In this document: in pieces, positions 44,380-57,254 of the stretch
How positions within the stretch are numbered: the first letter of the stretch is position 1
How the letters are laid out: each line of letters starts with the position of its first letter
DNA from: Spiroplasma endosymbiont of Agriotes lineatus
Lineage (GTDB): Bacteria > Bacillota_I > Bacilli_A > Mycoplasmatales > Nriv7
Reading direction: 5' to 3'
Assembly: GCF_964019485.1 (NCBI RefSeq)
Contig: NZ_OZ026448.1
Span: 992,001-1,056,000, forward strand
DNA: 64,000 nt
Notes under the pieces: model-generated
Databases searched by the model: none
Told to the model about the DNA's origin: nothing
The model's input: the letters and a program-made list of their open reading frames with translations, nothing else
Made by a program: the position numbers and the translations under genes

Positions 44380-45985
44380 TGTTAAAATTACTACCAAGAA
44401 AGGCAATTTTTTATGTTAGAAATTAAAAATAATTTAAAAATCATAGAAAACAAGTATTGATTCAGTTTATTTACAACCCATAAAAATATGTACACCAATA
44501 AATGTGAACAACTAGCTAATGAATATGAAAAATTAGATGAATACTTATATAAATATCATTATCGCTTAAAACAAGGTTATAAAGTAGTTCATTTTGTTTG
44601 AAGAACAATTATTACAATTTTTGGTGATGTTACTTTTAAACGACGCCGATATAAATATTGAAATCAAAAATCAGGTAAATTTGAATATGTATGTTTGTTA
44701 GATAAAGAAATTGGTTTATTGTCTAAACAACGCATTTATTTTGATGTCCAATTTAAAGTTTTAAGTCTTTCGGGTGATGGCAAGCGGTATCGCGATGTTT
44801 TAGATGCTCTAAATCATTGTTATATTTTAAAAGGTAGTATTTCGCGTATTTTAAATAAATATGATATTGCTGAATATTTTCAACTAGCAGAAAAAGAAAC
44901 TAAAAATAGAATTGATGTCAAAAATAAGGATTTATATATTCAACTAGATGAGACATTTTTAGCGACATTAGATCATAAAGTTAAACAAGACCAAAGAATT
45001 CGTTTAGTTACTTTTCATACCGGACATAAAGAAAAAAAATACAAAAATGCTCGTAGAAAATTAGAAAACAAACGAGGTCATTTTCTAATGTTAAAAGTTG
45101 GTAAACGAATAAATACAATGGATTATCGTGATTTATTAATTAAAGAGTTACAAAAACATTATGTAAATATTAATTATGACAGGATAATTGTTTGTGGTGA
45201 TGGCGATGCTTGAATTAGAGAAATTGCCAATAGTTTTGTTAATGTTAGATATATTTTAGATGGTTATCATGCTATTAAAAAATTAAAACAAACTACATTT
45301 AATATTATTTTTGAAAGTCGCAAAGTAACACTAAATAGTTGAATTAAATTATATAAGGATGGAAATCATCAAGAATTAATCAAAACCATTCATAATGTTG
45401 CTAAAAATGAATTAAACAAAGATATTAAAACAAATTTAAGGAAGGCTAGTAATTATTTCAGTAATAATAAATATGGTATTCATAATCAAAATTTAGAATG
45501 AAATATTGGTTGTAGCATTGAAAGTGATGTATCACATTTGGTAAAACAACAATTAGGATACGGAGCAAAAATATATAATCATAAGAATTTAAATAACCTA
45601 TTACATTTAAGAATGGCAAATTTAAACAAATTAAATGTATTACATTATATTAATGAAAATATTAATTCAGAAATAGAAATCAGAAAAGAAATATATAAAA
45701 ATTCATTATGAAATAAATATAATAATAAAAATGATGATAGTTGAATCAGCAAAGGCAACATTGTATATACAAATAAATATATTACATTTAAGTAAGTAAA
45801 AATATTAGTGAAAATTTAATAAAATTAATAATTTTTTATTGTGTAAAAATTCAATAATATGATAAAATCATGATGGATAAAAATGACAATAACAAGAAAG
45901 GCAGGGTTATTTTAGTAATTAAATAATATAATTAGCTGATTGTTTTACTTATTCAAAGCAATACTCAAGAAGACTAAACGCGACC
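44380..45985 (+). mobile_element. ISLre2-family insertion sequence
   Basis: Intact transposase plus the right end AAGACTAAACGCGACC at 45985, identical in layout to the end at 18805. The left inverted repeat is not visible, so the exact start is uncertain. Directly to its right, phage sequence resumes. Confidence 0.75.
44413..45795 (+). CDS. ISLre2-family (UPF0236) transposase
   Basis: 460 aa, complete. Hallmarks of the family: GDVTFKRRRYKYW, the LDKEIGLL block, the acidic/aromatic core IQLDETFLATL, VCGDGDAWI, YILDGYHAIKKL, and the C-terminal SIESDVSHLVKQQLGYGA. Cut-and-paste DDE-type transposase. Several TGA Trp. The only undamaged transposase of this family here, so it could mobilise the MITEs in trans. 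Confidence 0.9.
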
Positions 45986-46079
45986 GGTTTTGCTATTTTT
46001 CTAATGATTTTACGAATTTTTGTATAATATATATATATATATATATATTGAAAAATAGAACAATAAAGGAGTTAAAATA

Positions 46080-46547
46080 ATGAAAATTTTAAACATAATA
46101 ACTCTTTCAGGACTAACAGCATTGCCGATAGTTGGTTGTTCTAAAAAAGCGAATGAATCAGTAGAACAAAAAAATAAAGTTTTTGATTTTAAAATCAAAA
46201 ATTTAGAAAAAGTAGAGTTTTGAATTTCAAATACAAAAATTGTACGAGTTCAAATATATAAAAAAGATAATAGCAGTTTAAATGAAAAATTACCAGAATT
46301 AAAAAATTTAAACAACTTTACTTTCCTATTTACACAAAAATTTCAAAATAATCAGATCAAACAAGAAGAAATTAGACAATTAATAACTACACACGGAACA
46401 AAAATAGAAAATGAAGATGATAAATGAGTAATTAACAAAAAAATAACAATTAAAGCACAAGGCACAGAGTTAAATGTTTGAACCAATAATAATCTTACAA
46501 AAGATTACTTTTTAGAAAATATAAATGAATTTAAGTTAATCACTTAG
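46080..46547 (+). CDS. chimeric lipoprotein carrying the phage ORF1 N-domain
   Basis: 155 aa. The lipobox ALPIVGC and linker resemble 41317. From KNLEKVEFWISNTK to YFLENINEF it is almost identical, even in bases, to phage ORF1 at 39250-39590. It keeps the TGA Trp that is TAA there. The last four codons (KLIT) and stop come from an IS256-like end, so it is cut short. Preceded by the ORF1 3' end (GFAIFLMILRIF, 45986-46030). Probably still exported and lipid-anchored. Confidence 0.65.
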
Positions 46548-46571
46548 AGACACAGAATTTTGGACAGCCCC
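46527..46571 (-). mobile_element. IS256-like end remnant
   Basis: GAATTTAAGTTAATCACTTA to TTTTGGACAGCCCC matches the ends at 16932-17122 and 54939. It provides the last codons and stop of the lipoprotein at 46080. Confidence 0.55.
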
Positions 46572-46699
46572 ACAATAAAAAATAAACAATATATCCTTAA
46601 ACAACTAAGCAAATTTTAATTTTTTCTCCTTTCTATTTTGACAAAATAAAAATCAGTAATTAATTAAAATTACTGGTTTGAATATTTTTCTTATTTTTT

Positions 46700-46772
46700 A
46701 CAAGAAATTAAACTTGTTGTACTTGTTCCAATTAACCGATTTTTACCAAAATACTACACTACTTAATAATTT
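46700..46772 (-). pseudogene. lipoprotein 5' remnant
   Basis: MKKLLSSV at the start and a lipobox-like TSLISCKK before a stop, in different frames. The downstream hairpin and flank resemble 41890-42050. 46572-46699 holds no gene. Confidence 0.35.
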
Positions 46773-46859
46773 TTTCATATTTTTAATTCCTTTCGCCGAA
46801 TCCTTTTACAATAACAATTTTTTATTTTAACATAACATGTTATATTTTTAATTAATCCA

Positions 46860-47316
46860 GTAATAGCGGCCGTAATAATTCCTATTGGACCCGCTCGCTA
46901 TAAGACATCGCCACCAAATATGGCTTCAATTGCTACCGCTACATCTACATACATCACCATCTCGAATATTATCAATCATGTTATTAAGACATCCATTTGT
47001 ATTTAATTTATTTTCTATTTCTTTAGTTCTATTTTCTAAACTTTTTAGAGTGTTTTCTAAATTTTGAATTTTAATATATAAGTTTTTAATATTTTCTCGA
47101 TTCATTAATATTTGTATAGTTTGTTTATAAGAATATATTTGTTGTCTTAATTGAAATTTCTTGTCATCTCTTCATGTTCTTTTTTGTTCTACGGTAAAAC
47201 TGGGGACTGGGGACATCTTCTTTTTCTTGTTAATTTATTTCAATAATTCAAGTATCATAATTTTTTATTCATTCATTTAATAAATTAAAATGTTGCTTTA
47301 TAAATTTATATGACAT
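46860..47316 (-). pseudogene. secreted coiled-coil protein, 3' remnant
   Basis: Relative of the 3' half of 15241-16237. NEWIKNYDTW, then KRTWRDDKKFQLRQQIYS, a coiled coil (NLENTLKSLENRTKEIE), and a Gly/Ala hydrophobic run (GPIGIITAAITGLI) in shifted frames. The 5' half is missing where the IS3 at 47317 begins. Confidence 0.5.
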
Positions 47317-47387
47317 TGGATAGGCTACAATAAGTTGGACCATAATTATATAGACTTCGAAATTATTAAGAAAGAAGGAATATAAAA

Positions 47388-47666
47388 ATGGGAAATAAAA
47401 CCTCATACTCTGAAGAATTTAAAAAACAAATTGTCATGCTATACAAAAATGGCAAAAGTGTTATTAATTTAGGGAAAGAATATAATTTACCAAAACCAAC
47501 TATTTATAGTTGAGTTAAAAATTATAATAATTCTGGTTCATTTAAAGCAAAAGACAATTGCACACTAGAAGAAAATGAAATAATAACTTTACGAAAAGAA
47601 CCTAAAGACTTAAAAATGGAAAATGACATTTTAAAGCAAGCCGCGCTGATAATGGCCAAAAAATAA
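47388..47666 (+). CDS. IS3 transposase OrfA
   Basis: 92 aa, open throughout, as at 19072. Two substitutions in otherwise conserved places (Cys for Arg in KDNCTLEE, Pro for Leu in RKEPKDL) put the coiled coil in doubt. Confidence 0.82.
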
Positions 47667-47707
47667 AAATAATTAATAGCAATAAGAAAAAATATTCGAT
47701 AAGAAAA

Positions 47708-48501
47708 ATGTATAAACTATTAAATATTTCAAAATCCAATTACTATTATCAAATTAATAAATACACAAGGAAAATAGTGAATAATTATAATCAAGAAATT
47801 ATCAGTGCATTTAACGAAAGCCGCCAAGTCTATGGAGCCCGAAAAATCAAAGTAGTATTAGTTCATAAAAGTATTAACCTATCTAGACGCAAAATTAGAA
47901 ACATTATGAAAAACAATAATTTGATATCAAAGTACACAAAAACAAGACTTAAATGCAAAAATATTCAAGTAAATAATGATCCAGTAAATAACATTGTAAA
48001 CCGAGACTTTAATAATAGAAAAATAAATGAAATTATCGTTAGTGACTTAACTTATATAAAAGTGTGGGTTTTAAATGATTTTATGTGTGTCTCCTAATTG
48101 ATTTGTATAATCGCGAGATTGTTGGTTATAGTTCCGGACCAAATAAAAATACGGAGTTGGTTTATCGAGCTATTATGCGAATTACTAGACCATTATCAAA
48201 AATTGAAATATTTCATACCGACCGAGGTAATGAGTTTAAAAATAATATAATTGATGAAATTTTAATAACCTTTAACATTAAAAGATCATTAAGCAATAAA
48301 GGTTGTCCTTATGATAATGCAGTTGCTAAAGCAACTTATAAAGTTTTTAAAACAGAATTTATTAATGGTAGAAAATTCAATGATCTTGCACAATTAGAAC
48401 TTGAATTATTTGATTACATTAATTGATACAATAATCTTAGAATACATGGCAGTTTAAATTATTTATTTCCAGTTACTTTTAGAAAACAAATGTCTATATA
48501 A
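47708..48501 (+). pseudogene. IS3 transposase OrfB, frameshifted
   Basis: MYKLLNISKSNYYYQ to VSDLTYIKV, then a 2-nt insertion (TG at about 48064). The catalytic rest (CLLIDLYNREIVGYSSG...TDRGNEF...) is open from 48085 to a TAA at 48501. Confidence 0.85.
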
Positions 48502-48530
48502 AAATTGTCCTAAAAAGGGTTGCCAATCCA

Positions 48531-49030
48531 GTGTTGTTGTTTTGTCATTGTTAATGTTTTGGGGAATGGTAAAAATGTTATTGAAACTAATAATTAACAC
48601 GGTAAATATTTTCATAAACATTTTTATCACTCCTTTTTAAAATATTTTATTTTTCATTGTTCTTTTTTCTTTAATTTTTTTAATAATCCGCTCAATGTTA
48701 CAATTTATAATTACCGCTATTGTCATGCATATATCTAAATACCCTAGTATCATAAGCGAAATTAATGCTTCAAATTTTTCATATAATAATTTCAAATCAT
48801 TAATTTCCAATTTTAAAAATGGAATGAAAAAGATAATAATCATAAAAATGTAAGGCAAAATTTTCCATCAATATTTTTTTAAAGAATTAATGAGTTTGTT
48901 TGATTTCGTTTTTCAAGGTTCTTTTTGCTTTAATTTTTTGAATAATCAAGCGAATTAATTTTTAAAATTTAATTGCAAAATATATTGCTCCGTCTCATCA
49001 AAAAACAAATATTCCTGCTAGCATAATATT
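48531..49030 (-). mobile_element. plectrovirus fragment, inverted
   Basis: Reverse complement carries the 3' part of family k (IFVFWWDGAIYFAIKF), a damaged family l (48637-48858, PYIFMIIIFFIPFLKLEIND) and the first bases of ORF1 to 48531. It abuts the 3' end of gatB at 49047. Confidence 0.8.
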
Positions 49031-49046
49031 TTTTTTGTAAACTTAA

Positions 49047-50485
49047 TTATTTATTAATGTTTTTAGAAATTATTTCTTCAATAATCCTTTGTCCTATTTC
49101 AGGATTAACTTGCCCCTTAGTAGCTTTCATTAAGTGCCCCATATAAAACTTTAACACCCTCTCAGGGCGAGAATGATAATCTTTCAATATTTGTAGGTTT
49201 TCCAAAATAAACGGTTTAATTAAACTCCTAATTATCTTTTCATCATTTATTTGTTGTAAGTTAAGTTGTTTAATACTCTGTTCAACACACATATTATTTT
49301 CTAGTAAATGTAATAACAATATCTTCGCTTGTCTTTGCGATATTTCCTTTCGTTCTAAAATATTAATCATCTGTGCTAAATTAATTGGTGTTAACTGAGT
49401 ATCTAATAAAGAACCATCTTTTTTTTTAAATAAGCACCAATATCACCAATAAGCATATTTAATACCAAACGATAATGTTTAGTATTTTCAATTGTTTTTT
49501 CAAAAAAATTAGTTAATTCAATATCTTGTAACAAAACATTAACTTCATTAATATGCAAACCATATGTTTCTACATAACGAATTTGTTTTTGTGGATACGA
49601 TTCTGGACTAGTATTAATAATATCTTCAATTCAATGTTGTTCTAAAATAATCGGAACTATATTTGATTCTGGAAAATACTTATAATCAACCGTTGATTCT
49701 TTAGAACGCATTAAAATTGTTGCTTTTGTTTTTTCATCAAATCTTCGTGTCTCATTACCCTTTAAAGGTGTTCCTTGATTAATTAAATCAGTTTGTCGTT
49801 TAATTTCAAATTCAATAGCTCTTTTAACATTATTTAAAGAATTTAAATTTTTAACTTCCACACGTTTAAAAAATTCCTTACTTTCTATCGGTCGTAAAGA
49901 AATATTAATATCACAACGAAATGAACCTTCACTCATTTTAGCATTACTAACCCCTAAATGTAATAATGTCTTACGCAATGTTTCAATATAATTAATTGCC
50001 GTCTCAACATCATAAATAACAGGTTCACTAACAATCTCAATTAAACCAATTCCAGCCCGATTATAATCTAACAAAGTAATATTATCCAAATGAATTTGTT
50101 TGGCTGTATCTTCTTCTAAATGCAGCCGCGTAATCAAAATATCTTGTTGCACATTATTAGAAGTAATCGTTAATTTACCATTACTACCAATCGGATTATT
50201 TTGTTGCGTTATTTGATATCCTTTAGGTAAATCTGGATAAAAATAATTCTTACGATCAAATGATAATACTGGATTAATTGTCATATTTAACGCTTGACAC
50301 GCTCTAATAGCTAATACTACTGCTTGTTTATTAATAGAAGGTAAACTTCCCGGATAACCTAAATCAATTTCATTTACTTGACTATTAGGAATACTGGCAA
50401 ATGTTACCGGACTATTAGAAAATATCTTTGTTTTTGTTTTTAATTCAATATGAATTTCAATTCCAATAACAGGTTGTAATTTCAT
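49047..50485 (-). pseudogene. gatB: Asp/Glu-tRNA amidotransferase subunit B, one frameshift
   Basis: Subunit that binds the misacylated tRNA and activates its carboxyl group with ATP. Full-length homology of about 480 codons: MKLQPVIGIEIHIELKT, SFDRKNYFYPDLPKGYQ, TRLHLEEDTAKQ, ISLRP, NLNSLNNVKRAI, and the C-terminal YqeY-like tail (GQVNPEIGQRIIEEIISK). A run of nine A (plus-strand T at 49419-49427) shifts the frame after GDIGAYLKK; one more A restores DGSLLDTQLTP. GatB is essential in GlnRS-lacking mollicutes, so an assembly error is at least as likely as a true lesion. Confidence 0.85.
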
Positions 50486-50488
50486 TAT

Positions 50489-51955
50489 TTATTTTTCCTT
50501 TCGATGATGACAAGAATTTTCAAAGTTAATAATTTTTTCAATTCCATAAGCAATATTTAACGCCTTTTGATCAGCAAATGATAAACAATTAATTGTCATT
50601 CCAAATGGCAATTCATTTACTAAACCAATTGGAATTGTAATTGAAGGCACACCCGAAAAATTAGCTAATAACAACGCATCATTTGTTAAGTTATTAACAT
50701 CACTTAACTCTAATTTATGATTAATAGTTTTCTCAATTGTCGGAGCATCACCATCAGATGCCGGCAATAATAGTCCATCATAATTAGTAAAAATTTTTTC
50801 AAAATGATCAACAATTTTTTGTCGCACCTTTTTTGCTTGCAAAAATAATTCCTGTTGATTTGCTTGTGCCAAGGCATATGCCCCAATAACATATCTTCTT
50901 TTAACTGTCTTTCCCAACACACTACGACTTTTAATCATAATATTTTGATAAGAATCATCATCTTTACTAATTCGTTTCCCAAAATTAATTGCTGTTAAAT
51001 TACTTTGCGAACTAGTAGCTTCCGCAAAAGAAATAACCATATAAACTGGTAATAATGCCTTTAATAAATCAAGGGGAAAATCAATATCCTCAATAAGTAA
51101 ACCTTGTTCTTTTAATTTACTAATTACCGAAGACCACAAAACTCCAGTTAATGGCCGCAAACCATCATTAACCGACTTAATAGTTGCCAAACGATATTTT
51201 TTAATATCAGCACTAAGGTTTTGTAAATAATCTTTTTCTTTTGCTTGCTGACTAGTCAAATCATTAGCATCAAACTTAACCGCCGCATCCATAACAATTG
51301 CACAATCGCGAACATTATTAGCAAGTACACCAACGGTATCTAAAGACGGTGCATAGGGAAATAACCCATAGCGAGAAATAAGCCCATAAGTCGGTTTAAT
51401 ACCAACAACCCCTGTATACGATGCTGGTTTTCTAATTGAATCACCCGTATCACTTGCCAAGGCAAACGGAACAACACCCAAAGCAACCAACGCCGCACTT
51501 CCTGATGAACTACCCCCCGTAATATAATTTTTATTTCATGGATTATAAACAAAACCCGTAAAACTATCCAAACCGGTGCCGCCCATTCCTAATTCATCAA
51601 GCGTTGTTTTAGCAATATTAACAGCTTGATAATCATTAATATCTTTAACTACTTTACTATCAAATGTTGGCACAAAATTTTCCAAAATTTTTGTTCCCCC
51701 GCTAGTTACAATATTCTTAGTTGCTAAATTATCTTTAACCGCATAAGGTATAGCAAATAAATAATTATCTTTAGGAATTGGCATTGATTCCAAATGCTTA
51801 GCAATGGCCATCGCTTCTTCTTCTAATAATTTAACAACACCATTATAATGTTCATATTTTTTTGCCTTAGCAATAGCATCACGAACAATTTTAATCGGTG
51901 ATGTTTTATTTTGTAATAATTGTTGATGTAATAATTCAATTGTTATTTTCATCAT
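50489..51955 (-). CDS. gatA: Asp/Glu-tRNA amidotransferase subunit A
   Basis: Glutaminase/amidase subunit that frees ammonia from Gln for GatB. 488 aa, intact. Catalytic triad: Lys74 in PYAVKDNLA, the cis-Ser in TGGSSSGSAA (about 147-155), and the nucleophile Ser in DTGDSIRKP. The residue before that Ser is Asp where Gly is usual (GGS). Its ATG overlaps the gatC stop (TAATG) and gatB follows after 3 bp, a tightly coupled operon. Confidence 0.95.
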
Positions 51956-52248
51956 TATTCAACCACCCTATTAATAACAATATAATCACCTTTTACTTCT
52001 CACGCATTTTGTAAAACAAATGATTGTTCATTGATCATTATATTATCATCTTCGCGTAATAAATGTTGTGAATTTAAAAATGGATAATGCATCGGTTCAT
52101 AACCTTCCACATCAATTGTCTGTACTAACTTCATTTGTTCTAAAATAATATAAAACTCTTCTGCTAATAACTTATACTCTTCTTCTTCCAACTCTAGCAT
52201 TAAATTATTAGTAATTTCTCGTAATAATTCCGAAGTAATATTTTCCAC
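51955..52248 (-). CDS. gatC: Asp/Glu-tRNA amidotransferase subunit C
   Basis: 97 aa, linker subunit that wraps GatA and GatB. GTG start with AGGAG in the end of ligA. Conserved helices (LEEEEYKLLAEEFYIILEQMKLV) and the VEGYEPMHYPF motif. A TGA Trp after LQNA extends the frame by 15 residues to a stop overlapping gatA. Confidence 0.9.
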
Positions 52249-52254
52249 TACTAC

Positions 52255-54261
<2,007 letters not shown>

Positions 54262-54469
54262 TCGAACCACCCCATAATATTTCACCATTAAATTATAACA
54301 TATATTAATTACGACTAATTACTTCATAATTTAAGTGATAGCATAAAAATTTATTATGGTCATAAAATTATATTTTGAAGAATTACTTATAAATATGAGT
54401 AACAAGTTGATATCAACTTGCTGTTAAAAGTAATAGACAACTAATTTTACTGCTATTTTTATTTAAAAA
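54262..54469. other. ligA upstream region
   Basis: No gene. A minus-strand TATAAT (54292-54297) is a plausible ligA -10. The perfect 18-bp palindrome CAAGTTGATATCAACTTG lies at 54402-54419. Confidence 0.45.
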
Positions 54470-54650
54470 AGCATAGAACTTTTTTAATTTTGTAGAAAAC
54501 TCTTGATATTTATTGAATATACCTAAAATTAGGTATATTTTTAATATAAAAGAGAAAATAACATATGGAAAAAATAATTGAAGAAATTAATAAATACTTT
54601 AACAGACAATCAATTTTTAGAATTTTATGAAAAAATAAAACAACAAACTA
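54470..54650 (+). mobile_element. zinc-ribbon (IS1595-like) element, 5' fragment
   Basis: The outer end (about 54486-54532, shared with 10648-10700) is followed by a hairpin AATATACCT/AGGTATATT with T-run (54516-54545). Then comes the start of a transposase (MEKIIEEINK at 54565, continuing LTDNQFLEFYEKIKQQ one frame over). Cut by an IS3 end at 54651. Confidence 0.5.
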
Positions 54651-54733
54651 ACTGGATAGGTTATAATAAGTTGGGCCATATTTATGTGGACTTTTAAAAT
54701 AAAATAAAATTATATAAGAAAGTAGAAATATAA
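54651..54733 (+). mobile_element. IS3 5' end fragment
   Basis: TGGATAGGTTATAATAAG to AGTAGAAATATAAAA, only the outer end up to the orfA ribosome site. Confidence 0.75.
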
Positions 54734-54890
54734 AAAACTAAGCAAAATACTTATAAAAAAACATTAAAATAAGTTTTTACAACAAAAATCATACATAAGA
54801 AATATATACTTAATTTGCATATTGAAATAATTTATAGTAAATGATTATTTTTTCTTTTTTAAAAAATACCTAAGAAAACTAAACGCGACC
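54734..54890 (-). mobile_element. ISLre2-type MITE, copy 4, partial
   Basis: Right half only, ending CTAAACGCGACC. The left part is replaced by the IS3 fragment. Confidence 0.75.
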
Positions 54891-54938
54891 CCAATTCAAA
54901 ATTGGGGTAGTGCAATTTCACATTTAATGATAAAATTT

Positions 54939-54990
54939 GAGGACAGAGTGAATTTAAGTTAATTACTTAGAGACACAGTTAATTGTACAA
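54939..54990 (-). mobile_element. IS256-like end remnant
   Basis: GAGGACAGAGTGAATTTAAG through AGAGACACAGTTAATTGTAC matches the left end of the mini-element at 16932 (reverse). Confidence 0.5.
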
Positions 54991-55100
54991 TCCCGCGCTT
55001 TCCGCACTGCTTCACCACTATAAACATCAACCAAGATGTTTTGTTTGCGGAGTTTTTTTATTTACCTTTATTCTTAAGGCACCTTAAAACACCTTTAAAA

Positions 55101-55424
55101 TTAATTTTTAAAATAATTAAAACTTACATCTTTTTTATCGTTCTCTTTTTCGGCAATAAAAAAATTTAACAATTCTTGTCCTATAATCAAATTAGACTCC
55201 TGCTCTTTTTTATTAACTGAAACCAACTGATACTCACCATTTCTAATTATTCCAATACAAATAGAATTTTCATATTTTCCTTTATAAACAAATCGCTTTG
55301 AAAATAAAATACCAATAGGATTACTAAATCACGGAATTTTTGATGCTTTAATAAGAATTGCATTTTGTGTTTCTTTTAAAAGATATTTTTTAGTATTTAA
55401 AAAAATATTTTCAATATTTCTCAC
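55101..55424 (-). CDS. plectrovirus family a protein (D type), inverted
   Basis: 107 aa, intact, GTG start (MRNIENIFLNTKKYLL...FVYKGKYENSICIGIIR...VSFNYFKN) with AGGAGG 10 nt upstream. Two TGA Trp. Only the leader and this first gene of a D-type phage remain here. Confidence 0.72.
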
Positions 55425-55755
55425 ATACGCACCCCCTCCTTACAAATTATATTTAGTTATATCAAACTAAGTTATATTTAGCTTAGTTAGATAACTAAGC
55501 TAAATATTTATTTTTTTAAACATTTATGTTTAACAAAATTTGTTAGTAAACTTTGTTTACTAATTAACTTAGTTTATTACTACTATCAAGGCACAAAAAA
55601 ATACAAGGCATAACTAAAAATAATAAGTGTTAATTTAACCTTATATTTTTTGCAATAAATAAATGAGCTCATATTTATTTATTAATTAACAGGAAGCTTT
55701 TAAAAACCAAAATTTTGTCATATGTATAATGGTTTTTAAAAAAAAATTAGCAATC
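55425..55755 (-). mobile_element. D-type plectrovirus leader, inverted
   Basis: Matches 29185-29500 in reverse. Holds a perfect 28-nt palindrome at 55477-55504 (TTTAGCTTAGTTA, GA, TAACTAAGCTAAA). No gene here, and none from 55756 to 56164. Confidence 0.75.
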
Positions 55756-55878
55756 TTGTATTGTACCACAGATGTTTTGCACAATCAAGAAAAATATTAA
55801 AAAAGGATAAAGTTTTTTAATTTAATTTTAAAGATAGTTTATAATTTAAATTCTTTAAATGTAAAAAAATCAAAATTA

Positions 55879-55909
55879 ATGCAACTTTTTTAGTTGTATT
55901 TTTTATTTA
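55879..55909 (+). terminator. possible terminator
   Basis: ATGCAAC, loop of T, GTTGTAT, then TTTTTTATTT. It lies between the inverted phage end and the lipoprotein pseudogene; the gene it served is gone. Confidence 0.45.
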
Positions 55910-56227
55910 TATCTTAGAGAGGAGCTTGTTTAAATAAAAGTGATTGGTTAAGAGTATAAAACATTATTGTTGTTGCTGCTACCGCGATATTTAAATCAAA
56001 TGCTTAATTAAAAAATTAAAAATCTTAAAATGATAAATTAATAATGATTAAATTTTATTATTTAATAATGTCCAGAAAAAAAGAATTTTTCACTTTATAT
56101 TATGTTAAAATGAAATTGCTTTTAAAATATTAAATTAATTAGTAAGGAAAGAAGGAATATTAAGGTGAAAAAAATATTAATTATTGGTTCAGAAATTGTT
56201 AATTTTTACAAAGAAATTATTTAAGAT

Positions 56228-56757
56228 ATGAAAAAATTATTATCAATTTTAGGAATGACTAATTTTATAGTAATAGGAACAAGTTTAATTATTTCTTGTA
56301 GTAATAAATTAACAAAACCAATAGAACAACCAAAAATAGATATTAGTAGCAGCATTGTATCACAATTTAATCACCAACAAAAATTATTGCTAAAAACCCC
56401 TTTAAAAGTTGATTTAACTGAAGTGAAAAATGCATTAAAACCATAAGTTTTTAAAGAACTTACAAAAATTGATAGTACTTTAACTGAAAATGATTTTGAT
56501 ATCGCAGCTTGGACGCATAAAGTTTTGTTGGGCGGGGAAATATTTGAATAAGTAAGTATTAAGATAAGACAGTCAACAATGATTGTCTTATCTTAATACT
56601 TACTTATTCAAATATTTCCCCGCCCAACAAAACTTTATGCGTCCTTTTGTTAATACTGCGTTGCTAGCAAATATAATAGTAGTGGCCATAATTTTGCTGC
56701 GGAAGCGCGGATTAATGGTTTTAATGATGTTAAAAATATTATTAGTGATTAGTGGAG
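56228..56757 (+). pseudogene. lipoprotein, nonsense and element insertion
   Basis: Lipoprotein signal (MKKLLSILGMTNFIVIGTSLI, lipobox TSLIISC), TAA after ALKP, further reading VFKELTKIDSTLTENDFDIA, then the 134-bp inverted repeat. After it a short tail (VASKYNSSGHNFAAEARINGF) ends at a TAG that could be the original C-terminus. A GTG micro-frame (MKKILIIGSEIV, 56165-56224) precedes it and may be a remnant of an earlier start. Confidence 0.6.
56511..56644. repeat. perfect 134-bp inverted repeat (61-bp arms)
   Basis: Two copies of the phage end segment (GGACGCATAAAGTTTTGTTG... to ...AAGATAAGACA) face each other without a mismatch, separated by 12 nt (GTCAACAATGAT). It would extrude a long cruciform or RNA hairpin. 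Sits within the lipoprotein pseudogene. Confidence 0.9.
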
Positions 56758-56771
56758 GAGAATCAAAATAA

Positions 56772-57254
56772 GTGGTAAATTTACAGTTTATAACTCATAA
56801 TGAGGCACAAACAGAAGCTTTGGGGGCTGTTATTGCTAAGTATGTTGGCCCTGGTTTTATTTTGTTACAAGGAACATTGGGAACTGGTAAAACAACATTT
56901 ACAAGATATTTAGCAAATGCTTTGCAAATTTCAGAGGTAGTTAATTCGCCAACATTTGTTATTATGAATGAGTATGTAATTCCAAAACAATCATTTAAAT
57001 TAATTCATATGGATGCTTATCGTTTAAATAATAATGAAGATTTAGAGATGTATGAAGAGGCATTTAATAATAATTTAAATATTATTGAATGATATGAAAA
57101 TGTTTTACAAATTATTGATTTTAATAATGCTTTAATCTTACAATGAAACATAATTGATGACACCACAAGAGTAATCAATTTGAGTGGTAAGGGTCTTCTT
57201 GCGACGCAAGTAATTAAATTTTTACAGGACAATGATTTAAATGCTAAATGTTAA
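56772..57254 (+). CDS. tsaE: tRNA t6A biosynthesis ATPase TsaE
   Basis: ATPase partner of TsaB/TsaD in making threonylcarbamoyl-adenosine at tRNA position 37. 160 aa. Walker A GTLGTGKTT (from residue 34), switch region NSPTFVIMNEY, HMDAYRL. GTG start with GGAGGAG 10 nt upstream. Two TGA Trp in the last third. Overlaps the following gene by 14 bp, so co-translated with the ECF S component. Confidence 0.93.

Larger units (their letters stand above)
47317..48530 (+). mobile_element. IS3-family insertion sequence, copy 4
   Basis: Full ends TGGATAGGCTACAATAAG and GGTTGCCAATCCA. Close to copy 3, but the orfA 3' part and the orfB region NIKRSLSNKGCPYDNAVA match the other subtype (copies 1, 2, 5), so it is a recombinant. 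Confidence 0.88.

Noticed and set aside
54565-54650. That this transposase 5' piece and the 3' piece at 9192-9408 are the two halves of one gene split by inversion between IS3 copies.
   Set aside because: Both pieces are joined to the left end of an IS3, and they overlap slightly in the encoded protein, so two separate copies and insertions are simpler.
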